A stretch of DNA of 33,014 bases, taken from contig DJBL01000076.1 of NCBI GenBank assembly GCA_002435595.1, forward strand, positions 1 through 33,014. The letters run 5' to 3'. The notes under the pieces were generated by a model that had not been told where the DNA came from, made no database searches, and was given only the letters and a program-made list of their open reading frames with translations. Origin of the DNA: Stenotrophomonas maltophilia. GTDB lineage: Bacteria > Pseudomonadota > Gammaproteobacteria > Xanthomonadales > Xanthomonadaceae. Shown in pieces: positions 8,742 through 17,483 of the stretch (its first letter is position 1; every line of letters starts with the position of its first letter). Made by a program: the position numbers and the translations under genes.

Positions 8742-8774
8742 GTGCCACCGGCGGGACAATCCCGCCGGTGGCAC
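8742..8774 (-). terminator. Stem-loop after the TerC gene
   Basis: A perfect 15-bp inverted repeat has arms at 8742-8756 and 8760-8774 with a 3-base loop, starting 6 bases after the TerC stop codon. There is no strong T-tract after it, so it may terminate weakly, stabilise the 3' end, or reduce read-through into the rhomboid gene. Confidence 0.6.
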
Positions 8775-8779
8775 GTCGG

Positions 8780-9736
8780 TTACGCGTCGCCGGTCTTGGG
8801 CGGGTTCTTCAGGCTCAGTACCACGGTGGCGGCGATGATCACCGCGACCACGCCCAGCGAGATCGGGGTGGGGATCTTGAAGATGTCGATCAGCATCATC
8901 TTGATGCCGATGAAGGCCAGTACCAGGGCCAGGCCGTACGGCAGCAGGTGGAAGCGATCGGCCATGCCGGCCAGCAGGAAGAACATCGCGCGCAGGCCCA
9001 GCACCGCGAACACGTTGGAGGTGAGCACGATGAACGGGTCGGTGGTGATGGCGAAGATGGCCGGGATCGAGTCCACCGCGAAGATCACGTCGGTGACGGC
9101 GATCAGGATCAGCACCACGAACAGCGGGGTGAACCAGCGCTTGCCATCGCGCATGACGCTCATGGCGTTGCCGGCGTAGTCCGGCAGCAGGCGCAGGTGC
9201 TTGCGCATCCAGCGCAGGGCAGGGTTGGTCTCGAGATCCGGCTCGGTACCGGCCGAGAACCACATCTTCCAGCCGGTGAACAGCAGGAAGGCGCCGAACA
9301 CGTAAAGCAGCCAATGGAACTTGGTGAGCAGCACGCTACCGGCGAAGATCATGATCGTACGCAGCACGATCGCGCCCAGGATGCCGATGATGAGCACCTT
9401 CTGCCGCTGTTCTTCGGGCACCGCGAAGTAGCCCATGATCATCAGGAACACGAAGATGTTGTCCACCGCCAGGGCTTTCTCGACCAGATAACCGGTGAGG
9501 AACTCCAGGCCGACCTTGTTGGCCACCACCTGGCCGGCAGTCTCGTTGAGGTAGTACCAAAGGCCACCGTTGAAGGCCAGGGCGAGCAGCACCCAGCCGA
9601 TCGACCACCACAGCGCCTCCTTGAAGGTGACCTTGTGGGGCCCGCCGTGCCGCATCAATACGAGATCGACCAGCAACGCGATGACTACCACCGCGCCGAA
9701 GCCGCCCCACAACCACAAATTTCCGATCGTCTGCAT
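8780..9736 (-). CDS. TerC/Alx-family integral membrane protein (likely manganese exporter)
   Basis: A 318-residue polytopic membrane protein of the TerC superfamily. Family signatures are LMRHGGPHKVT near residue 30, EKALAVDNIFVF (acidic, likely metal-binding) and ITAVTDVIFAVDSIPA-type residues in the second half (AVTDVIFAVDSIPA), plus about eight to nine hydrophobic helices. In E. coli the closest type is Alx, tied to manganese homeostasis and high pH. The ATG at 9736 is chosen because it gives the family's normal N-terminus (MQTIGNLWLWGG); longer upstream frames have no support. A yybP-ykoY riboswitch with its own promoter lies in the 200-base leader, which supports regulation by Mn2+. The transport role is inferred from the family and the leader. 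Confidence 0.94.
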   Translation of the reverse strand: MQTIGNLWLWGGFGAVVVIALLVDLVLMRHGGPHKVTFKEALWWSIGWVLLALAFNGGLWYYLNETAGQVVANKVGLEFLTGYLVEKALAVDNIFVFLMIMGYFAVPEEQRQKVLIIGILGAIVLRTIMIFAGSVLLTKFHWLLYVFGAFLLFTGWKMWFSAGTEPDLETNPALRWMRKHLRLLPDYAGNAMSVMRDGKRWFTPLFVVLILIAVTDVIFAVDSIPAIFAITTDPFIVLTSNVFAVLGLRAMFFLLAGMADRFHLLPYGLALVLAFIGIKMMLIDIFKIPTPISLGVVAVIIAATVVLSLKNPPKTGDA

Positions 9737-9816
9737 GGGTTTGTCCGTTGGATAAATGAAATGCCTCAAGCCGGACGGCGAGGATCTGCAACGGAGGATC
9801 GGGGGGATCCGGGGAC

Positions 9817-9933
9817 AGAGCTTCGCCATACGGCGAAGGTCTCGCTCGCAGCCCCGATGGGTGGGACTGCCGTTGCACCGGAGCCTGCGGGCTCGAATTG
9901 ACGGCGACAACGTCTGGGAGCTACTCCCCTTCT
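9817..9933 (-). promoter_or_regulatory. yybP-ykoY (manganese-sensing) riboswitch, TerC leader
   Basis: Read on the minus strand, the leader begins GAAGGGGAGTAGCTCC (from 9932), the hallmark 5' sequence of this class. It later has GCGAGACCTTCGCC, the 3' hallmark. P1 can form between GAAGG (9932-9928) and CCTTC (9839-9835). The same CCTTC is also the left arm of a competing hairpin CTTCGCC-GTAT-GGCGAAG (9838-9821), so ligand-stabilised P1 and this hairpin are mutually exclusive: a plausible expression platform. No T-tract follows the hairpin, so control may be at translation or by Rho, not intrinsic termination. The position upstream of a TerC/Alx gene is the classic context. Confidence 0.85.
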
Positions 9934-9940
9934 GAGGCCG

Positions 9941-9969
9941 ATTCTGCGGGGTGGCCGGGCCGCCGTCAA
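9941..9969 (-). promoter_or_regulatory. Promoter of the riboswitch-TerC transcript
   Basis: On the minus strand, TTGACG (-35, 9969-9964) and CAGAAT (-10, 9946-9941) are separated by exactly 17 bases. The predicted transcription start, near 9934, falls at the first base of riboswitch helix P1, so promoter and riboswitch support each other. Confidence 0.7.
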
Positions 9970-10083
9970 CTGGAGGGGGCAGGCCCCGGGGCCGCCCACC
10001 GGCGGGCATACCGGCCTGCCGCTGCCCCCGCGAGCGGGCCGGCCGGCACCACCCGCCGTGCCGAGGGCTGCGGGCTTCCCGGA

Positions 10084-10089
10084 TACAAT
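10084..10089 (+). promoter_or_regulatory. Candidate -10 box of rlmI, implying a leaderless mRNA
   Basis: TACAAT ends 6 bases before the ATG at 10096, so a normal start site would fall on or next to the start codon. No Shine-Dalgarno sequence is present (GGCCG only). No good -35 is visible. The rest of 9970-10083 holds only a GC-rich inverted repeat with 8-bp arms (9978-9985 and 10013-10020). Confidence 0.4.
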
Positions 10090-10095
10090 AGGCCG

Positions 10096-11265
10096 ATGAA
10101 TACCCCCCTTCCCGTTGTCCGCCTCAAGAACGCCTGGCGCTCCAGCCACCCGTGGATCTTCCAGAAACTGGTCGAAAAGCCGGCCGTCCGTCCCAAACCC
10201 GGTGCCATCGTCGACGTTGTCGGCGTGGACGGGGAGTGGATCGGCCGCGGCTTCTACAACGGCCATTCGCGCATTGCCGTGCGCATCCTGGAAACCGACC
10301 CGGCCGTTCCGGTGGACGCGGGCTGGTTCTCGCGCAAGATCGCCCAGGCCGTCTCGCTGCGCCGTGATGTGCTGAAGCTCGATGCGGTGTCCGACGCCTG
10401 GCGCGTGGTCCACAGCGAGGGCGATGGCCTGTCCGGCCTGGTCGTGGACCGCTACAACGACCTGGTGGTGGTGGAGTTCTTCGCCGCCGGCATGTTCCGC
10501 CACCGCGAGTGGATCTATGAGGCGCTGCGCGAGCAGTTCCCGGGCTGCCGTTTCCACAGCTTCGCCGACGAACACGTGCAGAAGCAGGAAAGCTTCGACT
10601 TCCACGGCAACACCACCACCGAAGCGTCGGTCATCACCGAGTACGGGGTGAAGTTCCGCGCCGACCCCGCCGGTGCGCACAAGACCGGTTTCTTCGCCGA
10701 CCAGCGCGAGAACCGGCAGTGGCTGAGCCAGCAGGTGGACGGCAAGAGCGTGCTGGACCTGTGCTGCAACACCGGCGGTTTTGCCGTGTATGCGGCCGCG
10801 CGCGGCGCCTCGGAGGTGGTCGGCATCGACATTGATGAAGACGTGATCGCCATTGCCAAGGGCAACTCGCGCCTCAACAACGTGCGCCCCAAGTTCATCC
10901 AGTCCGACGTGTTCCCGTGGCTGCGCGACGCGGCCAACCGCGGCGAGCAGTACGACGTGGTGATCCTGGATCCGGCCAAGATGACCCGCGACCGCGACCA
11001 GGTGATCACCGCGCTGAAGAAGTACCTGGACATGAACAAGCTGGCACTCGGCGTGGTCAAGCCCGGCGGCCTGTTTGCCACGTTCTCCTGCACCGGCCTG
11101 GTGGCCGAGGACCAGTTCCTGGACATGCTGCGCCGCGCGGCGTTCTATTCCGGGCGCACCATCCAGATCCTGAAGGTGGCCGGCGCCGGTCCGGACCATC
11201 CGTTCATGGCGCACGTGCAGGAATCGCGTTACCTCAAGGCGGTGTTCTGCCGCGTGCTCGATTGA
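10096..11265 (+). CDS. rlmI: 23S rRNA m5C1962 methyltransferase RlmI-like
   Basis: A 389-residue class I SAM-dependent methyltransferase of the RlmI family, which methylates cytosine 1962 of 23S rRNA in E. coli. An N-terminal PUA domain (about 1-80; HPWIFQKLVE, GEWIGRGFYN) binds RNA. The catalytic domain has the family motif HKTGFFADQRENR, SAM motif I VLDLCCNTGGFAVYAA, acidic motif GIDIDED, motif IV ILDPAKMTRDRD and the region FATFSCTGLV with its Cys. The length fits the family (about 396). The ATG is chosen because the family N-terminus follows it directly. It is divergent from the TerC leader, and a short hairpin follows its stop. Confidence 0.94.
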   Translation: MNTPLPVVRLKNAWRSSHPWIFQKLVEKPAVRPKPGAIVDVVGVDGEWIGRGFYNGHSRIAVRILETDPAVPVDAGWFSRKIAQAVSLRRDVLKLDAVSDAWRVVHSEGDGLSGLVVDRYNDLVVVEFFAAGMFRHREWIYEALREQFPGCRFHSFADEHVQKQESFDFHGNTTTEASVITEYGVKFRADPAGAHKTGFFADQRENRQWLSQQVDGKSVLDLCCNTGGFAVYAAARGASEVVGIDIDEDVIAIAKGNSRLNNVRPKFIQSDVFPWLRDAANRGEQYDVVILDPAKMTRDRDQVITALKKYLDMNKLALGVVKPGGLFATFSCTGLVAEDQFLDMLRRAAFYSGRTIQILKVAGAGPDHPFMAHVQESRYLKAVFCRVLD

Positions 11266-11270
11266 GGTCA

Positions 11271-11289
11271 TGCCGGGCCACGCCCGGCA
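11271..11289 (+). terminator. Hairpin directly after rlmI
   Basis: Arms TGCCGGGC (11271-11278) and GCCCGGCA (11282-11289) form an 8-bp stem with loop CAC, 6 bases after the rlmI stop. No T-tract follows, so termination is uncertain; it may protect the mRNA end or be part of the neighbouring repeat cluster. Confidence 0.45.
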
Positions 11290-11295
11290 CCGCAG

Positions 11296-11360
11296 CGCCA
11301 CGCCCTGCGTGGCGTCGCGGGCCGGATCCCACGCCCCGCCACGCATGGCGTGGCTCTACC
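11296..11360. repeat. REP-like stem-loop pair, including a SMAG-like (GTAG) element
   Basis: Two stem-loops share one core. The first is CGCCACGC-CCT-GCGTGGCG (11296-11314). The second is GCCACGC-ATG-GCGTGGC (11338-11354), followed by TCTACC. Read on the minus strand the second is GGTAGA then GCCACGC-CAT-GCGTGGC, i.e. a terminal GTAG plus a stem-loop, the layout of the SMAG repeats described in Stenotrophomonas maltophilia. Assignment to that family is by pattern only. Confidence 0.6.
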
Positions 11361-11374
11361 AAGGTGAGGCATCC

Positions 11375-12625
11375 ATGACGTTGCGCAGTCTGTCGTTGCT
11401 GGTATCGCTGGCGGTGTGCACGCCGCTGGTCGCCCACGCGATCGAGTTCACCCCGCAGGAACTGGCCAAGGCGTCCACGCTGCAGCATCGCCTGCTGACG
11501 CTGGACAGCCACCTGGACACGCCGGCCAACTTCCACCGCGACGGTTTCGACATCCAGCAGCGGCACGACCGCAACGCGTTGTCGCAGGTGGATTACCCGC
11601 GCATGGTCGAAGGCGCGCTCGACGGCGGCTTCTTCGCGATCTATACCGACCAGGGCGACCGCAGCGAGACCGCGCATGTGCATGATCGCGATGCGGGGCT
11701 GCTGCGGCTGATGGAAATCCGCGAGATGCTCGCCGCGCACCCGGACACCTTCCAGCTCGCGCTGACCGCCGCCGATGCGGCCAGGATCAAGGCCGCCGGC
11801 AAGCGCGTGGTCTACATCAGCATGGAGAACGCCAGCCCGCTGGTCGATGATCCCTCGCTGCTGAGCTTCTATCACCTGGCCGGGCTGCGCCTGCTGAGCA
11901 CGGTGCATTTTGCCAACAACGAGTTCGCCGATTCGGCCACCGATCCCAAGGGCGCCGAATGGAAGGGCCTGAGCCCGGCCGGCAAGGCGCTGGTGGATGA
12001 AGCGGTGCGGCTGGGCATCGTGATCGACCAGTCGCATGCCTCCGACGCGGTGTTCGATGACCTGATCGAGCGCATGCCGGTGCCGTTCGTGCTCTCGCAC
12101 AGCTCGGCCAAGGCGATCTACAACCACCCGCGCAATCTCGACGATGCCCGCCTGAAGCGGCTGGCCAAGGCCGGCGGGGTGATCCAGGTCAACGCCTATG
12201 GCGGTTATCTGATCGACACCGGCAAGAGCGAGGCGCGCAAGGCGGCCGAGGCCGCGCTGATGGAGCAGCTGGGCAGCGATTACGACGGCATGAGCATCCA
12301 GCAGGGCGTCGCGCTGAAGAAGGGGCTGGAGGAGATCGACCAGCGCATTCCGCTGCGCAAGGCAACGCTCGAGGATTTCTTCGCCCACTTCGAGCACATC
12401 CTCAAGGTGGTCGGTCCCGACCACGTCGGCATCGGGCTGGACTGGGATGGCGGCGGTGGCCTGGCCGATCTCCAGGACGTGAGCCAGTTGCCCAGGATCA
12501 CCGCGTGGCTGTTGCGCAAGGGCTACAGCGAGAAGCAGATTGCCGGCATCTGGGGCGGCAACCTGCTGCGCGTCATGCAGCAGGCGCAGGATCACGCCGC
12601 CAAGGCCGCGGCCGCCACACCCTGA
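11375..12625 (+). CDS. Secreted membrane-type dipeptidase (peptidase family M19)
   Basis: A 416-residue zinc dipeptidase of the renal dipeptidase family. A Sec signal peptide (LSLLVSLAVCTPLVAHA, cut near residue 22) places it in the periplasm. The expected metal ligands are present: His46 and Asp48 in DSHLDTP, bridging Glu151 in YISMENAS, His221 in DQSHASD and His242 in LSHSSA. The family motif NNEFADSATD is also present, and HVGIGLDWDGGG is typical near the C-terminus. It would cleave dipeptides, possibly D-Ala-containing or other peptidoglycan-derived ones. The ATG has AAGGTGAGG upstream and gives a clean signal peptide. A strong terminator follows at 12682. Confidence 0.93.
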   Translation: MTLRSLSLLVSLAVCTPLVAHAIEFTPQELAKASTLQHRLLTLDSHLDTPANFHRDGFDIQQRHDRNALSQVDYPRMVEGALDGGFFAIYTDQGDRSETAHVHDRDAGLLRLMEIREMLAAHPDTFQLALTAADAARIKAAGKRVVYISMENASPLVDDPSLLSFYHLAGLRLLSTVHFANNEFADSATDPKGAEWKGLSPAGKALVDEAVRLGIVIDQSHASDAVFDDLIERMPVPFVLSHSSAKAIYNHPRNLDDARLKRLAKAGGVIQVNAYGGYLIDTGKSEARKAAEAALMEQLGSDYDGMSIQQGVALKKGLEEIDQRIPLRKATLEDFFAHFEHILKVVGPDHVGIGLDWDGGGGLADLQDVSQLPRITAWLLRKGYSEKQIAGIWGGNLLRVMQQAQDHAAKAAAATP

Positions 12626-12681
12626 GGCCAGAGGCGCTTCGCGCGCTGCCCGGCAGGGCGGCGTCACCGCTGCCCACAATG

Positions 12682-12710
12682 AAAAAGGCAGGCCTTGGGC
12701 CTGCCTTTTT
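12682..12710. terminator. Bidirectional rho-independent terminator
   Basis: A 13-bp stem has arms AAAAAGGCAGGCC (12682-12694) and GGCCTGCCTTTTT (12698-12710) with loop TTG. A- and T-tracts on both sides let it serve both the dipeptidase (+) and the converging amino-acid permease (-). Confidence 0.93.
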
Positions 12711-12750
12711 CACACCCGGTCATCGCCGGCCCGGTGGCCGGCGCGCTAGC

Positions 12751-14163
12751 TCAGCGTTTGCCCAGCACCGCATTGCGACGCCCGTAGGCGAAGTAAGCGA
12801 TCAGGCCCAGGACATTCCAGGCCAGGAAATACAGCTGGGTCTTGCTCGGCAGGCTGAAGAACAGGTACAGACAGCCGATCACCGCCAGCGGGCCGACCAC
12901 GTAGGCCAGCGGCGTGCGGAACTTGCGCACGCGGTTCGGCTCGCGCCTGCGCAGCACCACCAGGCACAGGCCCACCGCGGTGAACGCGGCCAGCGTGCCG
13001 GCGTTGGCCAGTGCGGCGATTTCATCCAGGCGGGCCACGCCGGCCAGCGCGGCAACCAGTACCGCGGTGAACAGCGTGGTCGCGATCGGCGTACCGGTGC
13101 GCGCGCTGACCTTGGACAGGCCACGCGGCAGCAGGCCATCGCGCGACATGACGAAGAAGATGCGGCTCTGGCCATACAGGAAGGCCAGCAGCACCGTCGG
13201 CAGGGCGATCACCGCCGCCGCGCCGATCCACTTGGCCGCGCCCGGGCGGCCCAGCTCGCGCAGGATCAGCGCCAGCGGCTCGGCGCTCTGGCCGAAGATG
13301 GTGTAGCTCATCGCACCCACCGCGGCCAGCGCCACCAGCACGTAGATGATGGTGCAGCCGACCATCGAGCCGATGATGCCGATGGCCAGGTCGCGGTCGG
13401 GCTTCTTGGTCTCTTCGGCCGCAGTGGAGATCGCATCGAAGCCGTAGAAGGCGAAGAAGATGATCGCCGCGGCCGCCATCACGCCGTGCTCGACGCCATC
13501 GGCGCCCACCGACTTGGCGAAGCCGAACGGCATGAACGGCTCCATGTGGCCGGTGTCGAAGTGCGGCAGGGCGATCGCCACGAACACGGTCAGCGCGATG
13601 ATCTTGACCACCACCAGGATCGCGTTGAGGGTGGCGCTCTCCTTGGTGCCGGCCATCAGCATGCCGGCCACCACGAAGGTGATCAGCACCGCGGGCAGGT
13701 TGATGAAGCCGCCGTCCACGTGCGGGCCGGCGGTCAGCGTCAACGGCAGGTCGATGCCCCAGCCGTGCAGGAAGCCGACCGCGTAGCCGGACCAGCCCAC
13801 CGCCACCGTGCTGACCACCAGCGAGTACTCCAGGATCAGGCTCCAGCCCACCACCCAGGCCACCGTCTCGCCGAGCGCGGCGTAACTGTAGGTGTAGGCG
13901 CTGCCGGCGGCCGGCATCATGGTCGCCAGTTCGGCGTAGGACAGCGCCGCGCAGGCGCAGACCGCGCCGGCGATCGCAAAGGAGATCAGCACGGCCGGGC
14001 CGGCCAGGTTGGCGCCGACACCGATCAGGGTGTAGATGCCGGTGCCGACGATGGCGCCGATGCCCAGCGCGATCAGGTGCGGCCAACTCAGGGTCGGGAT
14101 CAGTTGCCTGCCGGCTTCATGGACGGTGACAGTGTCTAGGGACTTGCGCCGGAGCAATGACAT
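12751..14163 (-). CDS. APC-superfamily amino-acid permease (cationic amino-acid transporter type)
   Basis: A 470-residue polytopic membrane protein with about 12-13 hydrophobic segments. The N-terminus has the APC signature LGIGAIVGTGIYTLIGVGAN in the first helix, and AALSYAELATMMPAAGSAY follows in helix 2-3. The motif FFAFYGFDAISTAAEETKKP in the middle and SRDGLLPRGLSKV later are typical of the CAT/YfnA branch. It imports or exchanges amino acids with the proton or substrate gradient; the substrate cannot be read from sequence. The ATG has GCGAGG upstream. The 142-base gap before the next gene (14164-14305) is its promoter region; no convincing -35/-10 pair was found there. Confidence 0.94.
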   Translation of the reverse strand: MSLLRRKSLDTVTVHEAGRQLIPTLSWPHLIALGIGAIVGTGIYTLIGVGANLAGPAVLISFAIAGAVCACAALSYAELATMMPAAGSAYTYSYAALGETVAWVVGWSLILEYSLVVSTVAVGWSGYAVGFLHGWGIDLPLTLTAGPHVDGGFINLPAVLITFVVAGMLMAGTKESATLNAILVVVKIIALTVFVAIALPHFDTGHMEPFMPFGFAKSVGADGVEHGVMAAAAIIFFAFYGFDAISTAAEETKKPDRDLAIGIIGSMVGCTIIYVLVALAAVGAMSYTIFGQSAEPLALILRELGRPGAAKWIGAAAVIALPTVLLAFLYGQSRIFFVMSRDGLLPRGLSKVSARTGTPIATTLFTAVLVAALAGVARLDEIAALANAGTLAAFTAVGLCLVVLRRREPNRVRKFRTPLAYVVGPLAVIGCLYLFFSLPSKTQLYFLAWNVLGLIAYFAYGRRNAVLGKR

Positions 14164-14305
14164 GGGGCCTCGCGGGAATGACTGTTAACGACAAGTCTGC
14201 GAGTTTTACCGAACGCGGCGCAGCATTACTACTGCCAAGCGTCGCAAGTGACCGGGTGGCATCTCTGACTGGGGCAAGCATGACGAAACCGGCACAAAAC
14301 CCGAC

Positions 14306-14725
14306 TCAGTCCCAGTGACAACCGGACCCGGTCATGGCGCTGATGTCCTCATGGAAGGCGGTCGCGCGGCCCCCGCGCGCGGGGGTGTAGTGGACGCCGT
14401 AGATGCGCGCGCCCTGGGTGGTGACCGCGTACTGGCCGTTGACCTTGCCGTCCACGTGCTCCGCCCACACGGTGTCGAACTGCCACGGGCGATCCTCGGC
14501 CAGGACCGAGCTCTCCTGCGACAGCAAGGTCAGGCGCAGCCACCGGGTCTTGCCGGCGTAGCGCACGTAGCTGACCCGCCCGCCGTCGGCGCCCGCCCCG
14601 GGCAGCGTCCACGCCAGGTGGATGCGGTCGCCGTCGCCACCGGTCAGGCAGCGCACCGCATCGGCGTGGGCGGTGGCGGCCGCCAGCAGCAGCGGCAGCA
14701 GCAGGCACCGGCGCAGCGCGGTCAT
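14306..14725 (-). CDS. Small secreted protein of unknown function, coupled to the SUFU gene
   Basis: No family was recognised in this 139-residue protein. A Sec signal peptide (RRCLLLPLLLAAATAHA, cut near residue 21) predicts export. The mature part, about 118 residues, looks beta-rich (RVSYVRYAGKTRWLRLTLLSQ; NGQYAVTTQGARIYGVHYT). It has two Cys, one near its start (AVRC) and one near its end (GSGCHWD), which could form one disulfide. Its ATG overlaps the stop of the SUFU gene (ATGA), so the two are translated together, pointing to a shared role. The start is fixed by both the signal peptide and this overlap. Confidence 0.8.
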   Translation of the reverse strand: MTALRRCLLLPLLLAAATAHADAVRCLTGGDGDRIHLAWTLPGAGADGGRVSYVRYAGKTRWLRLTLLSQESSVLAEDRPWQFDTVWAEHVDGKVNGQYAVTTQGARIYGVHYTPARGGRATAFHEDISAMTGSGCHWD

Positions 14726-15405
14726 GGTGCCACTGGCGCCGGCGGTGCGTGCAGCGCGATGGCGTGGCGGCCCGGGTCGGTGACGGGCGCGGCGTTGGCG
14801 GCCTGCAGTTGTTCGACCAGGCAGGCAAAGTCGTGCTGCTGGCCGAACGCATGCTCTTCCAGCGTCAGCGGGATCAGCTGCAGGAACCGGAACTGCCCGC
14901 TGACCAGGTCCTGCACATCGCCCAGGTGCTCGGCCGGGGCGAACACCAGGGCCTGCAGCGCGCTGTCGGCGAAGTCGATCGGCTCGCCGGTGCGCATGCG
15001 GTCCCACAGGTCGAACGGCTCCTGCCCGCCCATGCGGCCGGCGGCCAGCAGCACCTGGTAGGCGCAGAAGCGCTGCAGCAGGGTCAGTGCCCACGGCGCA
15101 CGCGCGTGGGTCTGCAGCAGGAACTCCATGCCCAACCCGGAGACATCTTCCGGCGCGGTGGCATCCCAGGGATTGGACAGGCCCGAGCTGACATAGGCCC
15201 AGCCGCTGCGGCCCGGCGCGGGCGGGCACTCGAACACGCCGATGGTCAGCCAGCGCGGATCGACCTGGTCCTGGCCGAACATGCTGGAAAACAGCGCGGC
15301 GTCCAGCGGATGGATGCCCGGGCCCAACGCCCCGAACAGGGCTGGGTACAGCGTGTCCTCGCGCTGTTTCCAGGCACGCGACAGCAGGTCATCGTGGTCG
15401 AACAT
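14722..15405 (-). CDS. Suppressor-of-fused (SUFU) domain protein
   Basis: With the ATG at 15405 the product has 227 residues (MFDHDDLLSRAW); an in-frame ATG at 15435 would add ten residues of poor quality. The core WLTIGVFECPP, WAYVSSGLSNPWD and GLGMEFLLQTH resemble the bacterial SUFU domain. Bacterial SUFU proteins are small cytoplasmic proteins; in other genomes they occur as immunity proteins beside polymorphic toxins, but many are of unknown role. No signal peptide is seen. The stop overlaps the start of the secreted protein gene downstream. Family assignment is by sequence resemblance only. Confidence 0.78.
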   Translation of the reverse strand: MFDHDDLLSRAWKQREDTLYPALFGALGPGIHPLDAALFSSMFGQDQVDPRWLTIGVFECPPAPGRSGWAYVSSGLSNPWDATAPEDVSGLGMEFLLQTHARAPWALTLLQRFCAYQVLLAAGRMGGQEPFDLWDRMRTGEPIDFADSALQALVFAPAEHLGDVQDLVSGQFRFLQLIPLTLEEHAFGQQHDFACLVEQLQAANAAPVTDPGRHAIALHAPPAPVAP

Positions 15406-15468
15406 CCGTTTACTCGCAGGCGATGGGCCCACCATTGTGGCCCATCGCCGCCGCCCGGACCCGGGCAG

Positions 15469-16464
<996 letters not shown>

Positions 16465-16563
16465 GGCAGTCTCCAGTGGGGGAGGGAGGCGCCAGGAAGG
16501 CGCCGGTGCCACAGCATGCGCCGCGCTACCATGTGGATAAACCGGTGTTTCGTACATCTACCT

Positions 16564-16578
16564 TGAAGGCAGGCTTCA
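16564..16578. promoter_or_regulatory. Candidate LysR operator between the reductase and its regulator
   Basis: TGAAG-GCAGG-CTTCA is a 5-bp inverted repeat with a 5-base spacer, just before the regulator's ATG at 16581. The T...A dyad form fits LysR-type sites, but the spacing is not the textbook T-N11-A, so this is tentative. Confidence 0.3.
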
Positions 16579-16580
16579 CA

Positions 16581-17483
16581 ATGTCCTCCCCGCCGCCGTT
16601 GTCGTCCGTGGTTGCCTTTGCCCGGGTGGCCGATCTTGCCAGCTTCACCCGCGCGGCCAACGAGCTGGGCGTCTCACCCTCGGCGCTGTCGCAGACGGTG
16701 CGCGCGCTGGAAGCCCGGCTGGGCGTGCGTCTGCTGCATCGGACCACGCGTCGGGTCGGCCTGACCGAACATGGTGCGCGCTTCCTGGAGCGGGTACGCG
16801 GTGGCCTGGCCCAGATCGATGCCGCCTTTGAAGACCTGGACAGCGTGCGTGCGGTGCCGGCCGGCACGCTGCGCGTCAACGTGCCGCGGATCGCGGCCGA
16901 ACTGCTGGTGTTGCCGCACCTGCCCGCATTCCTGGCGCGCTATCCGCAGGTGGAGGTGGAGCTGTACGTGGAGCCGGCGCTGGTGGACCTGGTGGCCGGC
17001 GGCTTCGATGCCGGGATCCGCCTGGGCGAGTGCCTGGCCCGCGACATGATCGCCGTGCCGATCGGCCCGCTGGAGCGCCAGGTGGTGGTGGCCACGCCGG
17101 ACTACCTGGCCCGTCATGGCACGCCGCGCACGCCCGCCGACCTGGTCGGGCATGACTGCATCGTGCACCGGCGCAGCAACGGTCGGCTGATGGCCTGGGA
17201 GTTCACTGCCGACGGGCGCGACGTCGAGGTGGCGGTGTCCGGGCGGCTGGTGTTCAACGATGCCGCGTTGATCCACGCCGCCGTGCGCGCCGGCCTGGGC
17301 CTGGCCCAGGGCTTTGAAGCGGTGATGGCCGAGGATGTCGCCGCGGGCCGGTTGTGCACGGTGCTGCAGGCGTGGCAGCAGCCGTTCGCCGGGTTTCACC
17401 TGTACTACCCGGCGCGCGAGCAGATGGCGCCGAAGCTGCGGGTGTTCATCGACCATCTGCGCCAGGCGATGGGCGCAGGCTGA
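16581..17483 (+). CDS. LysR-family transcriptional regulator (next to the aldo/keto reductase)
   Basis: A 300-residue LysR-type regulator of normal length. The N-terminal winged helix-turn-helix (about 8-65) reads FARVADLASFTRAANELGVS, then SALSQTVRALEARLGVRLLH and RTTRRVGLTEHG. The rest is the periplasmic-binding-like effector domain (about 90-295). The ATG at 16581 is preferred over the upstream in-frame start at 16476 because it places the helix-turn-helix at the usual distance from the N-terminus. Its divergent neighbour, the aldo/keto reductase, is the likely target. Its 3' end overlaps the end of the convergent hypothetical gene by 38 bases. Confidence 0.93.
   Translation: MSSPPPLSSVVAFARVADLASFTRAANELGVSPSALSQTVRALEARLGVRLLHRTTRRVGLTEHGARFLERVRGGLAQIDAAFEDLDSVRAVPAGTLRVNVPRIAAELLVLPHLPAFLARYPQVEVELYVEPALVDLVAGGFDAGIRLGECLARDMIAVPIGPLERQVVVATPDYLARHGTPRTPADLVGHDCIVHRRSNGRLMAWEFTADGRDVEVAVSGRLVFNDAALIHAAVRAGLGLAQGFEAVMAEDVAAGRLCTVLQAWQQPFAGFHLYYPAREQMAPKLRVFIDHLRQAMGAG

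Noticed and set aside
9978..10020. GC-rich inverted repeat between the TerC promoter and rlmI
   Set aside because: Only 8-bp outer arms with an irregular interior, in very GC-rich DNA; not distinguishable from chance, so noted only in passing.
12505..14139. A long + strand open frame opposite the amino-acid permease
   Set aside because: Low-complexity His/Gln/Gly/Arg-rich translation without motifs; the minus-strand permease is complete.
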